Assembly (NCBI GenBank): GCA_030998225.1 | Contig: JAPYXD010000723.1 | Location: forward strand, 20,186,001-20,250,000 | DNA from: Diplolepis rosae | Lineage: Eukaryota > Arthropoda > Insecta > Hymenoptera > Diplolepididae | Length of the DNA: 64,000 nucleotides | Reading direction: 5' to 3' | Part shown: piece by piece, positions 46,001 through 58,937 of the stretch | Position numbering within the stretch: position 1 is the stretch's first letter | Layout: every line of letters begins with the position of its first letter | Program-made: the position numbers and the translations under genes | The notes under the pieces: model-generated | Seen by the model: the letters and a program-made list of their open reading frames with translations, nothing else | Told to the model about the DNA's origin: nothing | Databases searched by the model: none

Positions 46001-49000
46001 TAATTTCAAAATATTCATCCACACCCTAAAAACTAGAAGTTGCAGCCTTTGTTCAGTGCAAATGCTTTACTTATAAGTCCAAAAACATATATATGGACGA
46101 ATTTTTTAGAAATGAAAAACCATAAAATTTGAATATAAAAACTTGAAGCTCCTAAAAATACAGACTATCCTAACAAAATTCAAAGTGACTAATTATATTC
46201 AATTTATTTTTTTATTCGTACTTATTTTCTGTTTATAGATCATTGTCGAAAATTTATAGAACTTCAGTGCCAAAATTTTATCTATTTACATTATTTAATT
46301 TTTTTTTAATAATACACTACTTGGACAAAATAATATGAATCATTTCTATGCCATTGAAGCATCTTAAAATTATAATTAAAAATAAATTGTTTAAATTTGA
46401 AAGTGTTAATAAATATTTAAAAATTTGTCTTTAAAATTTCACTTCTTTTGGATAATACTCATATTTCAGGACAGAGCTTAAAAAACTTACTCCAAAAAAT
46501 CTAAAATAATCAAGAGGTCATTAATTTGATTTTTATCTACATATATGTGTGTTCATAGATTGTATGATATTTTATAATTTTTATTATAATTTATAATTGT
46601 ATGTAATAATTCATTGAAATTTCTCGTTGGTAATATAATACATTTCTTAATAAAAATAAAATCGGAAAGTTCTATAATTCAGATTTTGCAACTTTTTGGC
46701 AACAACCCTTAACTTCTAAAATACTTCTATTTTCTCTTTATATTAAGAATTGTTAAATGATATCTTTTCTTTTACTTAAAGAATAGCTTTCTAGAAAATA
46801 ATAACAATTTCCAAGTGGAATATGACAATCAGAAATCCTTTTCTGACGTTAATAGTTTTTTATGTTGTATTTCTCTAAAAGAAATTCATGTCGCACGTTT
46901 ATATGTAATTGATTGAAACAGAAATTGAATTTTTATGTAATTTTTGGCACGTATATGATTATCACCTCGATTAAAGATACGATAATGATTCTACAAATTT
47001 CAATGGGATTTATATGGGAATGCACGTACGTGTTTCAGAAGCCCCCTAGCACGAGTTCGCCTCCCGGCAAAAAGCCAAAGGGCCAAGATGAAAATGATGT
47101 AATTAATACTCATTAATAAGTACTGTCTCACTTTTTTTATCACATATATGATCTCGACTATCTCTTTGTCCTAAATGGTTCATCTTAACTCCATAACGCA
47201 TTACTTCATAGTTATCAACGACATCACGTGTCGCCTGATTAGCTTTTAGCTAATGTCAAACTGATACAGTTTAACATTCATCATCATCTTCATTTTAATC
47301 ACTTGCTTCTTTGGTTAATTTTTGCGATGCGTAGACAAAACCAAAAGGTCTCCAGTTTAGAGTTTCGATTTGGTTCTTTAGATGATTTTTATAGTCCTGT
47401 CGATAAGAGATTTTTTAAGTTTCTGGGATCATTAGGCATTATAGTCTAAAATTCATACCTTCATTTTAATCATATCTGGTGTCACTGTTTCATTAATTAT
47501 CACTTGATTCATTGATTGAGTTGACCTGCGTTTCTTAGAACTAATAGATAATTTCAATTAGCTTTTTGGTGTCTGCTATTCTGACTAATCCCTACTCTAA
47601 CAAATATTTATACACATGGGTGTACATACAACATGGAACACTGATCTGCCTATTTGCAATGTTAGCGGGTGTATTTTTATTACTGCCAGCTATGAATGTT
47701 AATGTATTTCTTCTTTTTTTCAATTCTCAGGGCTGAGAATAATCCTATTTCATGCATTTAAACTTCAAACATAAGATTCAACAGCCTCAAGTTCTAGCAT
47801 CGACAAATTTATTGGAAATCAATAAATAAAAAATAAATTAAATTAAATCACCGAATCAATACAGTATATTTTAGTAGGAATGGGAACTGAAATCAAAAAT
47901 CGATTTTTCAAAGTGCTTGAAATTGCTCAGTAGAAATTGAAACTCTTATTAAAACAGTTATAACAGGTTTGTTAAAGCTAAAACTTTTATAAAATGTACA
48001 TAATGCACTACTACTAATTCCGGTGTCTCAAAAAATATGATTTTGATCACCCAATATTAAAAAGAAATGTTCGTTTGATAAGCATAAGTTTGTTTTTGAT
48101 TAATTTAATTATAAGTATGCAAAGTTTAAAATTTTATGTGTTGCAGAGGCTTAATTTAGTTTTATTTTATGAGACATATCAAATTATAAATAAAATTGTT
48201 AATGCAGTCAAAAGTTTGCTTAAAACTAAAATATCGATTTTGGTTTCCATTTCAACATTTTAGAAACATTAAATTTATAAAAATTTGAGGATATAATTAT
48301 GAATATAATATTCAGCCCTGTTGAGTGTACATATGTTGTCTTATACTTCAAAACATCTTAGATTAGGACTGTGCTTTATTTTTAAACTAAACTAAAATTT
48401 AATCTTGATAAAAATAAATGAGTTTTCCTAAACCTTAAGTATTCATAAAAAATCAATTTGAAAAATTTAACAATAAATACAGTTCCAATCAAAATTACAT
48501 TTTCCTGAAATGGAAAGTATCCTCAGTTCTTTACTGATATCCACTAAAACTGAAATAAATTACAGATTTGCAGTTATAGTTAGCAGTAGAAGTAATTTCA
48601 CCGACATACTTTAACGAATAGTTTGACCTAACAATAACTAATTAAAATATAAAAAGTCTTACCTTTTTTTTTTCTAAACATAGACTGGGTTCGTGGAAAC
48701 CTTAAAACCACAGTTTGTTCCTGGGCAGTCCATGGCCAGTTCAGTAGTAGTTTCAAGTTGTGGGGAAGAAAAACTTACTCACATGCAAATTACACAAGAG
48801 AACGAGAATTTAAAAGCTCAGGTATTTTTACTAAATGACTTATTTTATTTTCAACAAAGCTCAGTTATGAATGTCAACTTTATTCTGGAATTAATATAAT
48901 TTACTCATGTACATAGGTTCGAGATCTTAATGAAAAAGTTGAACTGCTACGAGTGAAACGAATGCAAGACAAAGAGAGGTTGAAAGATTTTGAGAAAACA

Positions 49001-52000
49001 AAGTTACAGTTAGAACAATTAATTGAATTTAAAAGTAAAGTGATGGAGAGTCAAGTAAGTTTAGCATTACAATGTTTCTTCTTCTTATACATTTATTTTA
49101 AGGAGTACTAAGTCTTCCTTCTTTTTCAAAGGCAAGTTTGCAACGAGATCTTCAAAGGGCGAAACAAGAAGCTCGAGATGCTCACATAGCTCGGGAACAA
49201 TTTCAAGAAGAAATGGCAGATCTTGCTGAAACTGTGGAAATGGCGACTCTCGATAAGGAAATGGCAGAAGAGAAGGCAGAAACCTTGCAAATAGAGCTGG
49301 AACAACTAAAGGAAAAGCTGGAAGAACAGACCTTGGATTTGGAAATACTGCGCACGGAAATGTCGGAAAAGGTAACAAACGACGTTTTTATTCAATTCTT
49401 AAATCTGTATATAGCCATATCTCAAGTATATTTCAGTTTTTAGCAAAAAATAAAAGACAAAATTTTCGTAAGCACAACACTGGGAATTTCATAATCTTAT
49501 CGAAAGGGACAGAAGACCAATCGGATTTAATTTGTATTTCAAAAGATCGGTTAACAGAAATTCAAAAATTAGAATATGAAAATAAGTTGATGAAAGGAAA
49601 TTAATTAATTAGACATGTAACTACGGAAAATGTAATGAGTGAAGATATACAATTAATTAAAAATTAGTTAATAATACCATCCTCTGGTGTGAATAATCAT
49701 TAAAAAAACTTCTTTGAAGTAATCATAATTATGCCAATTTCTTTGTGTGACGTTACTCGAAACATAGTAGTGAAAGGTTCCTGTAATGTGACTGTATGAA
49801 TATTTAATTAATTTTAACTGATGATTTCAATTAAAAGATTGGTGGAGGAGGTTCGACTACCGGGACTTCAAGCTTCGAAGTCAAGCAGTTGGAACAACAA
49901 AACGCCAGACTACGTGAAACTCTCGTGAGAATGAGAGATTTCTCTGCACATGAAAAGCATGAATTCCAGAAGCTCCAAAAAGATCTGGAGCAGAAAAAAT
50001 CTGAAATTATGGAATTGAGTCGTACGAAAGAGAAGTTGTCGGCGAGGGTCGAAGAGATGGAGCATCAAATAGCCGACCTGCAAGAACAGGTAATTTATTT
50101 TTCAATTTAACTTAATTATTTTTCAAAGATCTCAAGATAACATCAAATTTTCATATTTTTAAACACAAATTCAGGTCGATGCTGCTTTGGGTGCAGAAGA
50201 AATGGTTGAGTTACTGGGGGATAAAAAAATGGCTTTAGAAGAAAAAGTCGCTGAATTAGAAGAAGCTGTTTCAGATTTAGAAGCTTTACAGGTTGCTCTA
50301 ATCAACTTTCATTTGTAATATTGGTCATAAAGGTTCAGATGGAAATCGTAAACTACTTTTTTTTAAAAATAGGACATGTCAGATCAACTCGCAGAGTCGT
50401 CTAAAGAATTAGAACTGGAGCTTCGCGAGGAATTGGACCTCGCTTTAGGAGCTGCACGAGACGCACAGAGACATAGGGATGCAGCCCTTGAAACTTTAGC
50501 AGATCGCGAACTTACAATTGCAAAATTCCGAGAATTGACACATCAGTTGCAAGAACAGTGTTTGCAGCTTCAACAGCGAGTGCAAAGTACTGAGTCCACG
50601 AAAACAGGAACCAGAGGTACAACGAATTTTCTTAAAATACCGTAGAGAATTGTTCAAGTTTCAAAACAAGAGGAATTCGTTGTTAACATTTCAAACTATT
50701 TTTTAGGTACAGAACAACAATTGGCAGACATCCTTGATTTCCAGAAGACATTCGCGGAAACTCGAGCACAAACGAAGGCTGTGGATTTGGAACTCAGACG
50801 ATTAGAAACTGAGGAAGCACGTTGTCACGTTCGGTACTTATTATCATTTATGCCACCGGCGTTTATGATTCGAGGTGGTGACCATGACGCGATCCTGACC
50901 CTCCTTTTGATTCCAAGAATGACTCAGAAAACGGAAATTTTAGTTTCACAAGTACGGGATAAATATATGCAAATTGAAAAAATCGACAGGTAATTCTACT
51001 TCAATCTATATTACTTTTAATTTAATCTCAAGGTTATATACATAGATTGCAATCTTAATTTCAATTTCAGGTCTGTAGTGGTAAAAGGACATTCTGTGGC
51101 TCAGTACGCTTTCAGATCTCGTCTATGTACTCACATGTATGCCCTACAAACATTTCTTGGTTGCTTTGAATCAGCTCTGAATAACTGTAGCGCGGAAATG
51201 TTGCTGAAAGCAGGAGCTGCATATCCAGAAATGGCAGCTCAGGAGAAATGTCTGGATTATTTAATCGAGTTAGCTAAACGAGACCAACTGGACGAAAATC
51301 TCCCAATGGATGCAGTCGAGAAATGTTGCTCGTACTTCTCAACAATGTTCTCAATATTATTCGGAGACAATGGATTCGTTAATCAGGCTCGGTTGGTAAT
51401 TAATGGAACAAGGACTTTGGGCAGTTGCTGTGAAGCGATCACCACAGATGCTTCTGCTATTAAGACTCTGATTGATGGTGAAGGCGGCGATATAGGTTAA
51501 GTTTCTGAAAATAAAAATTAAAGTTAATTTGATTTCGGATTATTGGATTGAAATTTATAAAACTATTTTATTTCAGGATTATTATGTCAACATGTAGAGA
51601 CTGCTTGTGAAGTTATCCAACAACATCTGAAATCTGCAAGGCGGAGAGTTCCACGCGAACATTTGTCTGCATCATCTCCAGCGGAAGCTAATTTAGGATT
51701 GGACAAGGATTGGATGGAGCAATTGACAACTTGCTATCAAAATGGAACGAAGATTATGAAAACCCTACAGGATTTTCTAAAAAATGCGCTCCAAGCCATC
51801 ACAGCCAATGGCGGTAAGGTGTATTTATAAGGGCAGTAAAGGATGAAACTATCTGATTCTAAATAGTAAAATTTTCGTTTTCTATTTCAGATCTAGACTC
51901 TGGACTCAGTGCTCAGACAATGAAAGAAATGGCAGCAGCCTCGACAGAAAAAGTGTATGATACTGAGGATTTGGGACCAGTCGCTTCTATTAAGGCCAGC

Positions 52001-53548
52001 TTAACAGTAATACAGCAAGCAGCTGCTAGCTTAGCCCAAAAAATGGCTGAGTGCGAAAATGAATTGGCTATTTCTGGAAATGCCATCCCACAGCAACAAC
52101 CAGCAAGTGGAGAACCAACAAATCCGATTTTGATTCGTACACAAATAGTAAAAAAAGAAGCCGAGGAGACTAAAATTCTGAGCAGGTAATATTTTCAAAA
52201 TGTATTTTATGTTTTAAATATTTATCAACTAATCCTTTATTTACAGAAAACTGGAAGCTAGAGACAGTGATCTACGTGAAGCGAGACTCGCTTTACGAGA
52301 GAAGCAAGAAGAAATATCAGAGATGACTCTCAGAAAGGAGTTGGCAGAGAAACGTATTGCTACTCAGCAACATGAATATGAATTGAATGTCGAAAAGCTA
52401 AAACGAAAACTTGAGGAAGCGCAAAATCAACTCAAAAGGAAGGTAAAGTACTTGAAAAATATTCATTCATAATTTAAAGAATTTGAAATATTTCTCTGGA
52501 AAAAAAGACGCTTTCGACTGCGCTAGGATTCGAGCCCAGGTCTTTCGATTGCATTCATAACTACTGAAATATGGGTATAAATAAAAATTATTAATTTTCA
52601 TTGTAATCGATTAACTGTGACTTGGCTTTTCAGGAAAAGGAATTTGAGGAAACGATGGACCATCTTCAAACCGATATTGATAGTTTAGAGTCCGAAAAGG
52701 GTCAGTTGAAAGAAAAACTTAAGTCTTATGGAAAGAAAGCTACACAAACGGTACCTGGAGCGGAAGGAGTTCCTGGGAGTCTGTCGGATACCAGTTTACC
52801 AGGAGTTCCTACACAGGATGATCAACTTTTATTGAATGAAATCAAGGCGCTTAAAGAAGCTTTGCGCAGTGAACATCAACAGAAATGCAAATTTCTGGCT
52901 GAAGATATGAAAAAGAAACTCGATTCGCTGAGTCCGTTGCCTCTTATCGATACCAAAAATGTGGATCCGAAACTTCGTGAATTGAGAAAGAGGAGACTAG
53001 ATCTCATTAGGGTAATTCAATATAAACCAATAAAAAAATTCATTTAGTGCTATAAGAAAAAACCAAATTGTAATTTTGTTTTTGTAGGATATAAACAATG
53101 TTATGATTTTCCCAATGGTTCCTGATTTGACTCGCACTAAACTTATCACTAGAGAAGCTCCAGTTTTGGAAAAAGCAATGCCTGCCTATCAATTATTGCA
53201 ACGTCAGTTGGTTCTAAAGGATTTAAAACAACGAGCCGATCAGTTGGCAGTAAGATTAAGAACATTAATTAAATTTTTTCAATGTTGAGCGATAAACTTT
53301 AATAATTGATTAAATTTTTTAAATTTTAGAGTGATATTCGTGAAGAGGTAGTGAAGAGGACTTTCGGGGGAAGAGCAGAGGCAAATTTTGCAGTGTTTCC
53401 AAGTCGAGAAATGGTGGCAGCTATGAATGAAAAGAAGAAAACTCTTGTTGCTGAAATTGATTTTCCTTACAATGGCCCAGGTAAAACCACGTCACTGGTC
53501 GTAGGTCCACAAGAATTACGAAAAGTTCACACCTTGCTATGTTACTGA
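43047..53548 (+). CDS. DCTN1: Dynactin subunit 1 (p150Glued), complete
   Basis: Nineteen exons: 43047-43214, 43842-43999, 44198-44230, 45416-45560, 47039-47098, 48684-48821, 48917-49054, 49132-49371, 49838-50089, 50175-50291, 50373-50616, 50707-50989, 51071-51495, 51577-51813, 51891-52185, 52247-52442, 52634-53011, 53088-53249, 53330-53548. All phases agree, giving 1,295 residues (human about 1,278). The CAP-Gly domain fills the first two exons ([34 protein letters not shown]). A Ser/Thr/Lys-rich linker follows (about 80-190), then coiled coil 1 (about 200-560), a conserved globular region (about 565-975, [20 protein letters not shown]), coiled coil 2 (about 980-1110) and a C-terminal part. 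The protein links dynein to microtubules and cargo. The start has AAAAATG context. Two small exons in the basic linker (33 and 60 nt) are probably alternatively spliced. Transposon fragments sit in its introns. Confidence 0.95.
44726..44888. mobile_element. 163-bp foldback MITE in dynactin intron
   Basis: Ends AATTGAGTGGCCTCATATCA and, read inward from the right, AATTGAGTGGCCTTATATCA pair for about 35 bp, including GACGGACATCTGT against GACGGATATCTGT. It lies in the intron between exons 3 and 4 of dynactin. No coding capacity. Confidence 0.75.
45561..47038. other. Dynactin intron 4, no gene
   Basis: AT-rich intron. A loose inverted pair (CAGGCTGCAACTTTT near 45749 and AGAAGTTGCAGCCT near 46032) suggests an eroded foldback element, but the ends are not definable. 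Confidence 0.4.
47099..48683. other. Dynactin intron 5, no gene
   Basis: AT-rich intron without recognisable coding, RNA or repeat structure. Confidence 0.45.
52500..52577 (-). mobile_element. tRNA-derived SINE fragment
   Basis: On the minus strand in the intron before dynactin exon 17. An A-box-like TTTCAGTAGTTATG is followed about 25 nt on by a perfect B box GGCTCGAATCC. The T-arm is foldable (stem CTGGG/CCTAG with a 7-nt loop), and a T7 run follows as a Pol III terminator. The 5' tRNA half is degraded and the acceptor stem is not complementary, so it is a SINE head and not a functional tRNA. About 35 bp recur at 28375-28410. Confidence 0.55.
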
Positions 53549-56500
53549 AAGCTTTCTGTAGATAAGTAATTTGTAGATAAATTCTATAATAATCAAGCTT
53601 TTGAATATAAAAATCTAATTATTTACAATTTTTCTACCCTATTTTCGAACGTCTAACGTAATTTTATATTCGAATATGTACTTCACTCTAGCTAATTTAT
53701 TTATATTATTAACAGTATTTATTTATATGAAGAAAGGATATTTACAATGTTATTTTAATTTCCATTAAAACTTACATTTTTAGATCATTATTATTTTGTT
53801 CCTCCGAACTTTGCAGAAAATAATAAGCAAAGATTTTATGTTGACGTTTCTTTAGAATTTATTTGTATCTATTTGCGTAAAATTATAAAATAAAACTGTA
53901 ATAAATAAAAATATTTTTCAGTTTATGAATAAAATATTTAAATTATTAAATTTGTTTGAATATCATCTTTTCATGAAATAAAATTAGCTTCTTAAGACAA
54001 TAATTATTTTTTAAAAATGAATTAGAAATTATAAAGGTATACTTAGAAATTCTGAATAACGATGGAAATTGAAGAAAAATTCATAAAATATAGTATTGAA
54101 TTTCTTTTATTTATAGAGACAAAGGGAGCAATATTTTTCAGTATTTATGAAATAACGCGTATCTTAATTGCTGTCACATTCTTTATAGTAATATAATATA
54201 TATTGAATAGTATCATGTGCATGTGTATTAATTAATTAATAATTAACTTACTTGCTCACCCTCACACATTGCACAGTCAACCAAGCATTTGCTCACTCAT
54301 TTATTCTTTTGTTCAACAATTCGAATACTCGTTTGCACCCGATTAGTAATTATTCACACTCACTCAATTTCATCAACTTACAAGTTTAGAAATAGTTTCA
54401 ATATTTTTTTTTACTTTTTTTTTCTGTATCATTATTTAACATTCGTCTCTTGTATGATTACGAGTTGCGACCAATGCTGCCCTCGTAAATCAAAAAAACG
54501 ATTTAAGGCTTCTCATTAATCTTTCTATAACGAGATGCCCGAAGCACAAAAAATGGCGACACTTCATTCTGTAATTCGCACTAATGTGACGCTCCTTTTT
54601 TTAATAATGTGCAGGGTTAATCCCCTTAGATAATACAGAATAACCCCACCGGACTTGTACAATGTAGACTAATATGAAAATGACGAATGAAATTTGCGAT
54701 AAAGAAACTAATGTAATATAATATGTATATTAAACGAAACAAACATTCGTGGGTTATTTGCTTATATGAAGTCTTAGCTGCTAGAATCGAAACTAAAAGT
54801 ACATACGCAGTGTGTATAAAATATGAAGGTTTAATGCTACATCGGCAGCCGGCAGCATATGACATATCACGGTTTTCATTTGCAGTCGACAACTGCAGAC
54901 ATTACATTCTGTGTATTTCGGCGATTTTATTCTTTTATCGCCACAGGCAAAACATCTACAGTCTGCATCTCTTCAAAGTCTTCTTGAAGAAACACAGAGT
55001 TTTTGAGAAATGTATATTTCCTCTAATAATTTTACGCAAAAATTATCGTTTTAATCAGAAAAATTCTGAGAATCAAGGACTCAGTTTTTACAAATTATTA
55101 ATCATTAAATCAAAAGATGAAGTATTGAATATTTATCCAATATCCCTTAATAAGATTGAGTTCACAAAAAGGAGTCATTAACTCTAAGAATTTCCGATTA
55201 TTTTCTGTACAGAAATGGGCATCTTTTTACAGAATAAAATTCAACACAGAGAGAAAGAGAGTCTACAGTAATTTACTTCATTGTTATTATAATTATTTAT
55301 TTAATAGTTTTGTAAATTGCCTTTTCATTAATTTGTAGATTCTTTTTAAAATTAGTTTGTAAATTGAATTCGCCTCGAGTGCTCCACAATGTCAGGTAAT
55401 AATCGTCACTATGAAAAAAATGAATAAAAAAAGAAAGAAAAAACATTAGACTAATCTTATTCACTATAATCGAGTAAACCGAATTCGCCTAACAATTGGT
55501 CTAAGGATTTGCGAGTTTTTTAGTTACTCACACAAGCACACTTCGGATCAAGAGAGTAAATATAAAAATGTTATTCCACGTTCAGACACACTTTTATGAA
55601 CACTCCAAAGTCTCTCTTTCTTTCTATGAAAAGTGTGTACCATTTCAAATTTAGATTACTCGCCAATATGGACTCCTGATGACATTACTTCAGCGACAAT
55701 CGGTGATGAAGAAGATAATGACGATTAATAATAAAAGTCATCCTCTGACTTCGCTTGGTTTTCAATTCGAAAAGTTCCATCAACCGAGACTCTAAGCTCT
55801 CAGAATTTGGTTGTTCTCTTTTTCTACTCAATTCGATCGAGATCAATTGCTTCGGACTTAGAGCGTCGTTTAATTTGACTCTTCGGATGATGATGGTGTT
55901 GAGTATGAATAGTGTGTGAGACACTTAAGCGATCGCGTTCAAGTTTGGTGCTTATCACACATTGTTAAGAGATTTAGTGTGCTCCTGTAACAAATCCCAA
56001 AAAATTTCCAAGTTACTTAGCTGAGAACCTTTTGAAAAAACTAAATCATTTAAAATTTAAACAAAGAAATTGACCCTTTCCTGTCCAAATTTGTTCTCGT
56101 CAACAAAAGTGCTTTTTTTACATTTTAAGTATTTTTTAAATGTCAAAAATAGTATTTATTCAAATTTAAAATTATACACAATAACTTGCTACTTTTTTGG
56201 TCCAAAACCATTTTCGGAAAAAAATTGACCGAATTATTTCCAAAAATAAAAACTGAAATGTATCCAAAAATGATAAGTTTGACACGAAAGGGTTGAATTT
56301 AAGAAATTAGGTTCACAGTATATAATTAAAAAGGACAGAACTTTATTTTTTTTCGTACACTTTCTTTTTTGCACGTGTAAAAGAGAAAGGAATTTTCTAA
56401 TTAAACACAATATACAAGAAAAAGGAATCAAAAGATAATGTACAAATAGAGATCATTTGAAAATTTTCGCCTATACCAAAGCTTATTTACACCTTGAAAA

Positions 56501-58937
56501 AATGAATTACTCTTAATTTTAATCTTTACATTGAATATAACCCACGAGAAATTATAATGTATCAAATATGCAATAAATAAAAAAAAAAGTAAAGCAGAGT
56601 AGTAAAAATACTAATTTGATAACTTTAACAAAATTTAATATAAAATATTTGCAGAGAATCCTTTCAGAAAACAACTTCTTTCACGATAAAAAAAAGTACT
56701 TTGGTACAGGCTAACAGTAGATCAGATACAGGGCACCTCTTTTAAAAATTTTCTCTCGTTTTTTCAAGCTAATCAAAACTGGAGAAGGACAGGGACAGTG
56801 GCAGTTACAAGAGGGTTGAGAATCGTTTAGTTCTAGTTCTTAGAGGTGCTGATGACTGCGGTATTCTGGCGTACCCATCCAGTTACCCTGTTTTTAAGTT
56901 CATAACCACCATCTAGTAATTTAATAAATGTAGGAAAGGATGACATGGTTAATAGATTCAAATTATTTATGTGCAATTACTATGCGATTATGAAGCTTTA
57001 TCGTGACTTCAAATTTCATTTAAGAAATTCGAAGTCACGATTATTAGTAACGATTAGACGGATGTAAATGAATGACTGATTTTATTGGGAAATTATTATG
57101 TACGAAGTGATAACGGTCTGTCTAATTAAGATTCAACAAAAATTTCTAGTATTTTTGAGTTGAAAGAAATTCTTGTTAATTGTAAATTGGAGTATTATGA
57201 GCATGAATAGATTGGTTGAGAAAAAAAGTGATTTTTACTTTTAAGGATCGCAATAATCATGGTATTGTTTGCACAACTATCCTATTTATGTCCATAATAG
57301 TTTAAAATGTAAATTCATTGAAACACAATTATTTTAGTTGAATGAAATTCCAATAAAGTTTTGTCAAAAAATGAAATGATATTTTAAAATCGAATAGTAA
57401 ATTGGCATTGGTAGACACCTTGTTCAAACATGAAGAATGCAGAGTTAATTGATACTTTCGTTCGTTATAATGAAGCAGTGATCAGTATATTTCTGCCCAA
57501 GATTAATTTATCATGAACATGAAGTGCTGTTATCTGTTGATATACAACTATTTCGTTAACATTATTATTTACCTATCCTTGATTTTCTCGCTTTTAATAT
57601 TGACTTATTATAACACGAAATTTGTGGTTTGTTTGAAATCGAGTCCAAACAATTTCCACTTGATTATACAGCACGTACTTATTTTCACCTATGGTCGATT
57701 GCGACACTTCCGCTTATAATTGAAGAGCCAGTCCGATTGAATAGATGTTCTATCGTGATTAAATTTTTAAATATTTTAAATACATTTCAAGCGGAAGCGA
57801 CAAAATCGATTAAGATTTATCGACAGACCACTTCTTCACTGTTGTGTTACCAGCTGACTGTATTTAAAATATTGTAATCTTTTATCATATTCCAGGAATC
57901 TTCCGAAATTTAATATATACGACAATAAAAACTACAGTCAATTGATAAACATTGATTACAGATGTTTAAAGGTTTATTAACAATTTTTGCTGTACATGTA
58001 ACGTTTATTCACGCACGTGTTTTACAAGAGTATATTTGCGGTATCAATAGATTTTATTGATCGTCATTATTACATTTAATATCCATCTAACCGAGATTTT
58101 TTATTGCACTTAAAGAACAGAACCAATCGGCTTCAGACAAATTACATTTGTCTGTACAAAGTCCAAGGAGAATCAAAACATAAAATACTCGAAAAGGGAT
58201 AGATTGAATCAAAGGCATTGGATTTTGTACAGTAGTACATCAAAACTGATTACAATAAATTGTATAGACCACATTCGTACTGAATTGGTATTGTGAAGAC
58301 AATTAATTAGAGAGCTATGCCGAGCTTTAAAATCCCTTTATGAGTACCAAAAACAAAAGTAAATTTCAACTTTTAATAAAATCATTTAACTAAATTCATT
58401 AATTAGTTCCACTTCATTTTTTAGCAAGTTAGAGAATAAGATTTAGTAAACAACAAAGATGTTACATAAAATACTAGCTACAACATGAAAAGAAAGTACC
58501 AAACTTGCATTGAAATTTAAATAAAAGACGAAAAAGGAAGACTTAAAATTTTTGAAACGACTAAAGTGTAAAAATTGACCTTCTATAATATTTCTCATAC
58601 GTATGTAGTCTAGAATCAGTTACTTCCGGTAACCTGCATATTCCTTAACGGCTTACACCTATAGCCTCGCACAGGTTTCTTATAATACGCAATTCTGATA
58701 ATAGTTTCAAGTGATGATTGTAACTGTTACGACGGTTCTTTATTCACCTCTATTACGCAATAATATATAATTTAGAAATCAGTACTTTTTCGCGAGGAAA
58801 TTTTATAGGTGAATAAAGTATATTCGATTCCGATTTACTATCACAAAACAGATGGTAGTAAATCGACTTGATTTGGTTTTGAGTATGTATTGAAACTTTC
58901 TCATAAAAATCTGCGTCAAAAGCATTACCAGAAATCT
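53549..58937. other. 3' flanks of dynactin and casein kinase I
   Basis: The convergent 3' regions of dynactin (+) and casein kinase I alpha (-). Candidate dynactin poly(A) signals are AATAAA at 53900-53905 and another near 53929. The casein kinase 3' UTR is probably long, but no single poly(A) site stands out on the minus strand. Longer open frames at 54723-55181 and 55924-55685 have no recognisable content and are not called. Confidence 0.45.
56071..56295. mobile_element. Possible short MITE with CCCTTTC ends
   Basis: TGACCCTTTCCTGTC near 56071 and GACACGAAAGGGTTGA near 56281 form imperfect inverted ends about 225 bp apart. They resemble the CCCTTTCGTGCC ends of the element at 8811-9703, so this may be a distant relative. 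No TTAA remains. Confidence 0.3.

Noticed and set aside
52502..52575. Functional tRNA gene
   Set aside because: The T-arm and B box are good, but the D-arm is degraded, the acceptor stem does not pair, and part of the unit recurs elsewhere, so a SINE fragment is more likely.
54723..55181. 152-residue open frame on the plus strand
   Set aside because: AT-rich, no recognisable domain, no splice or start context, and it lies in the convergent 3' region of dynactin and casein kinase I.
55685..55924. 79-residue minus-strand frame
   Set aside because: No family resemblance and no splice context; likely chance.
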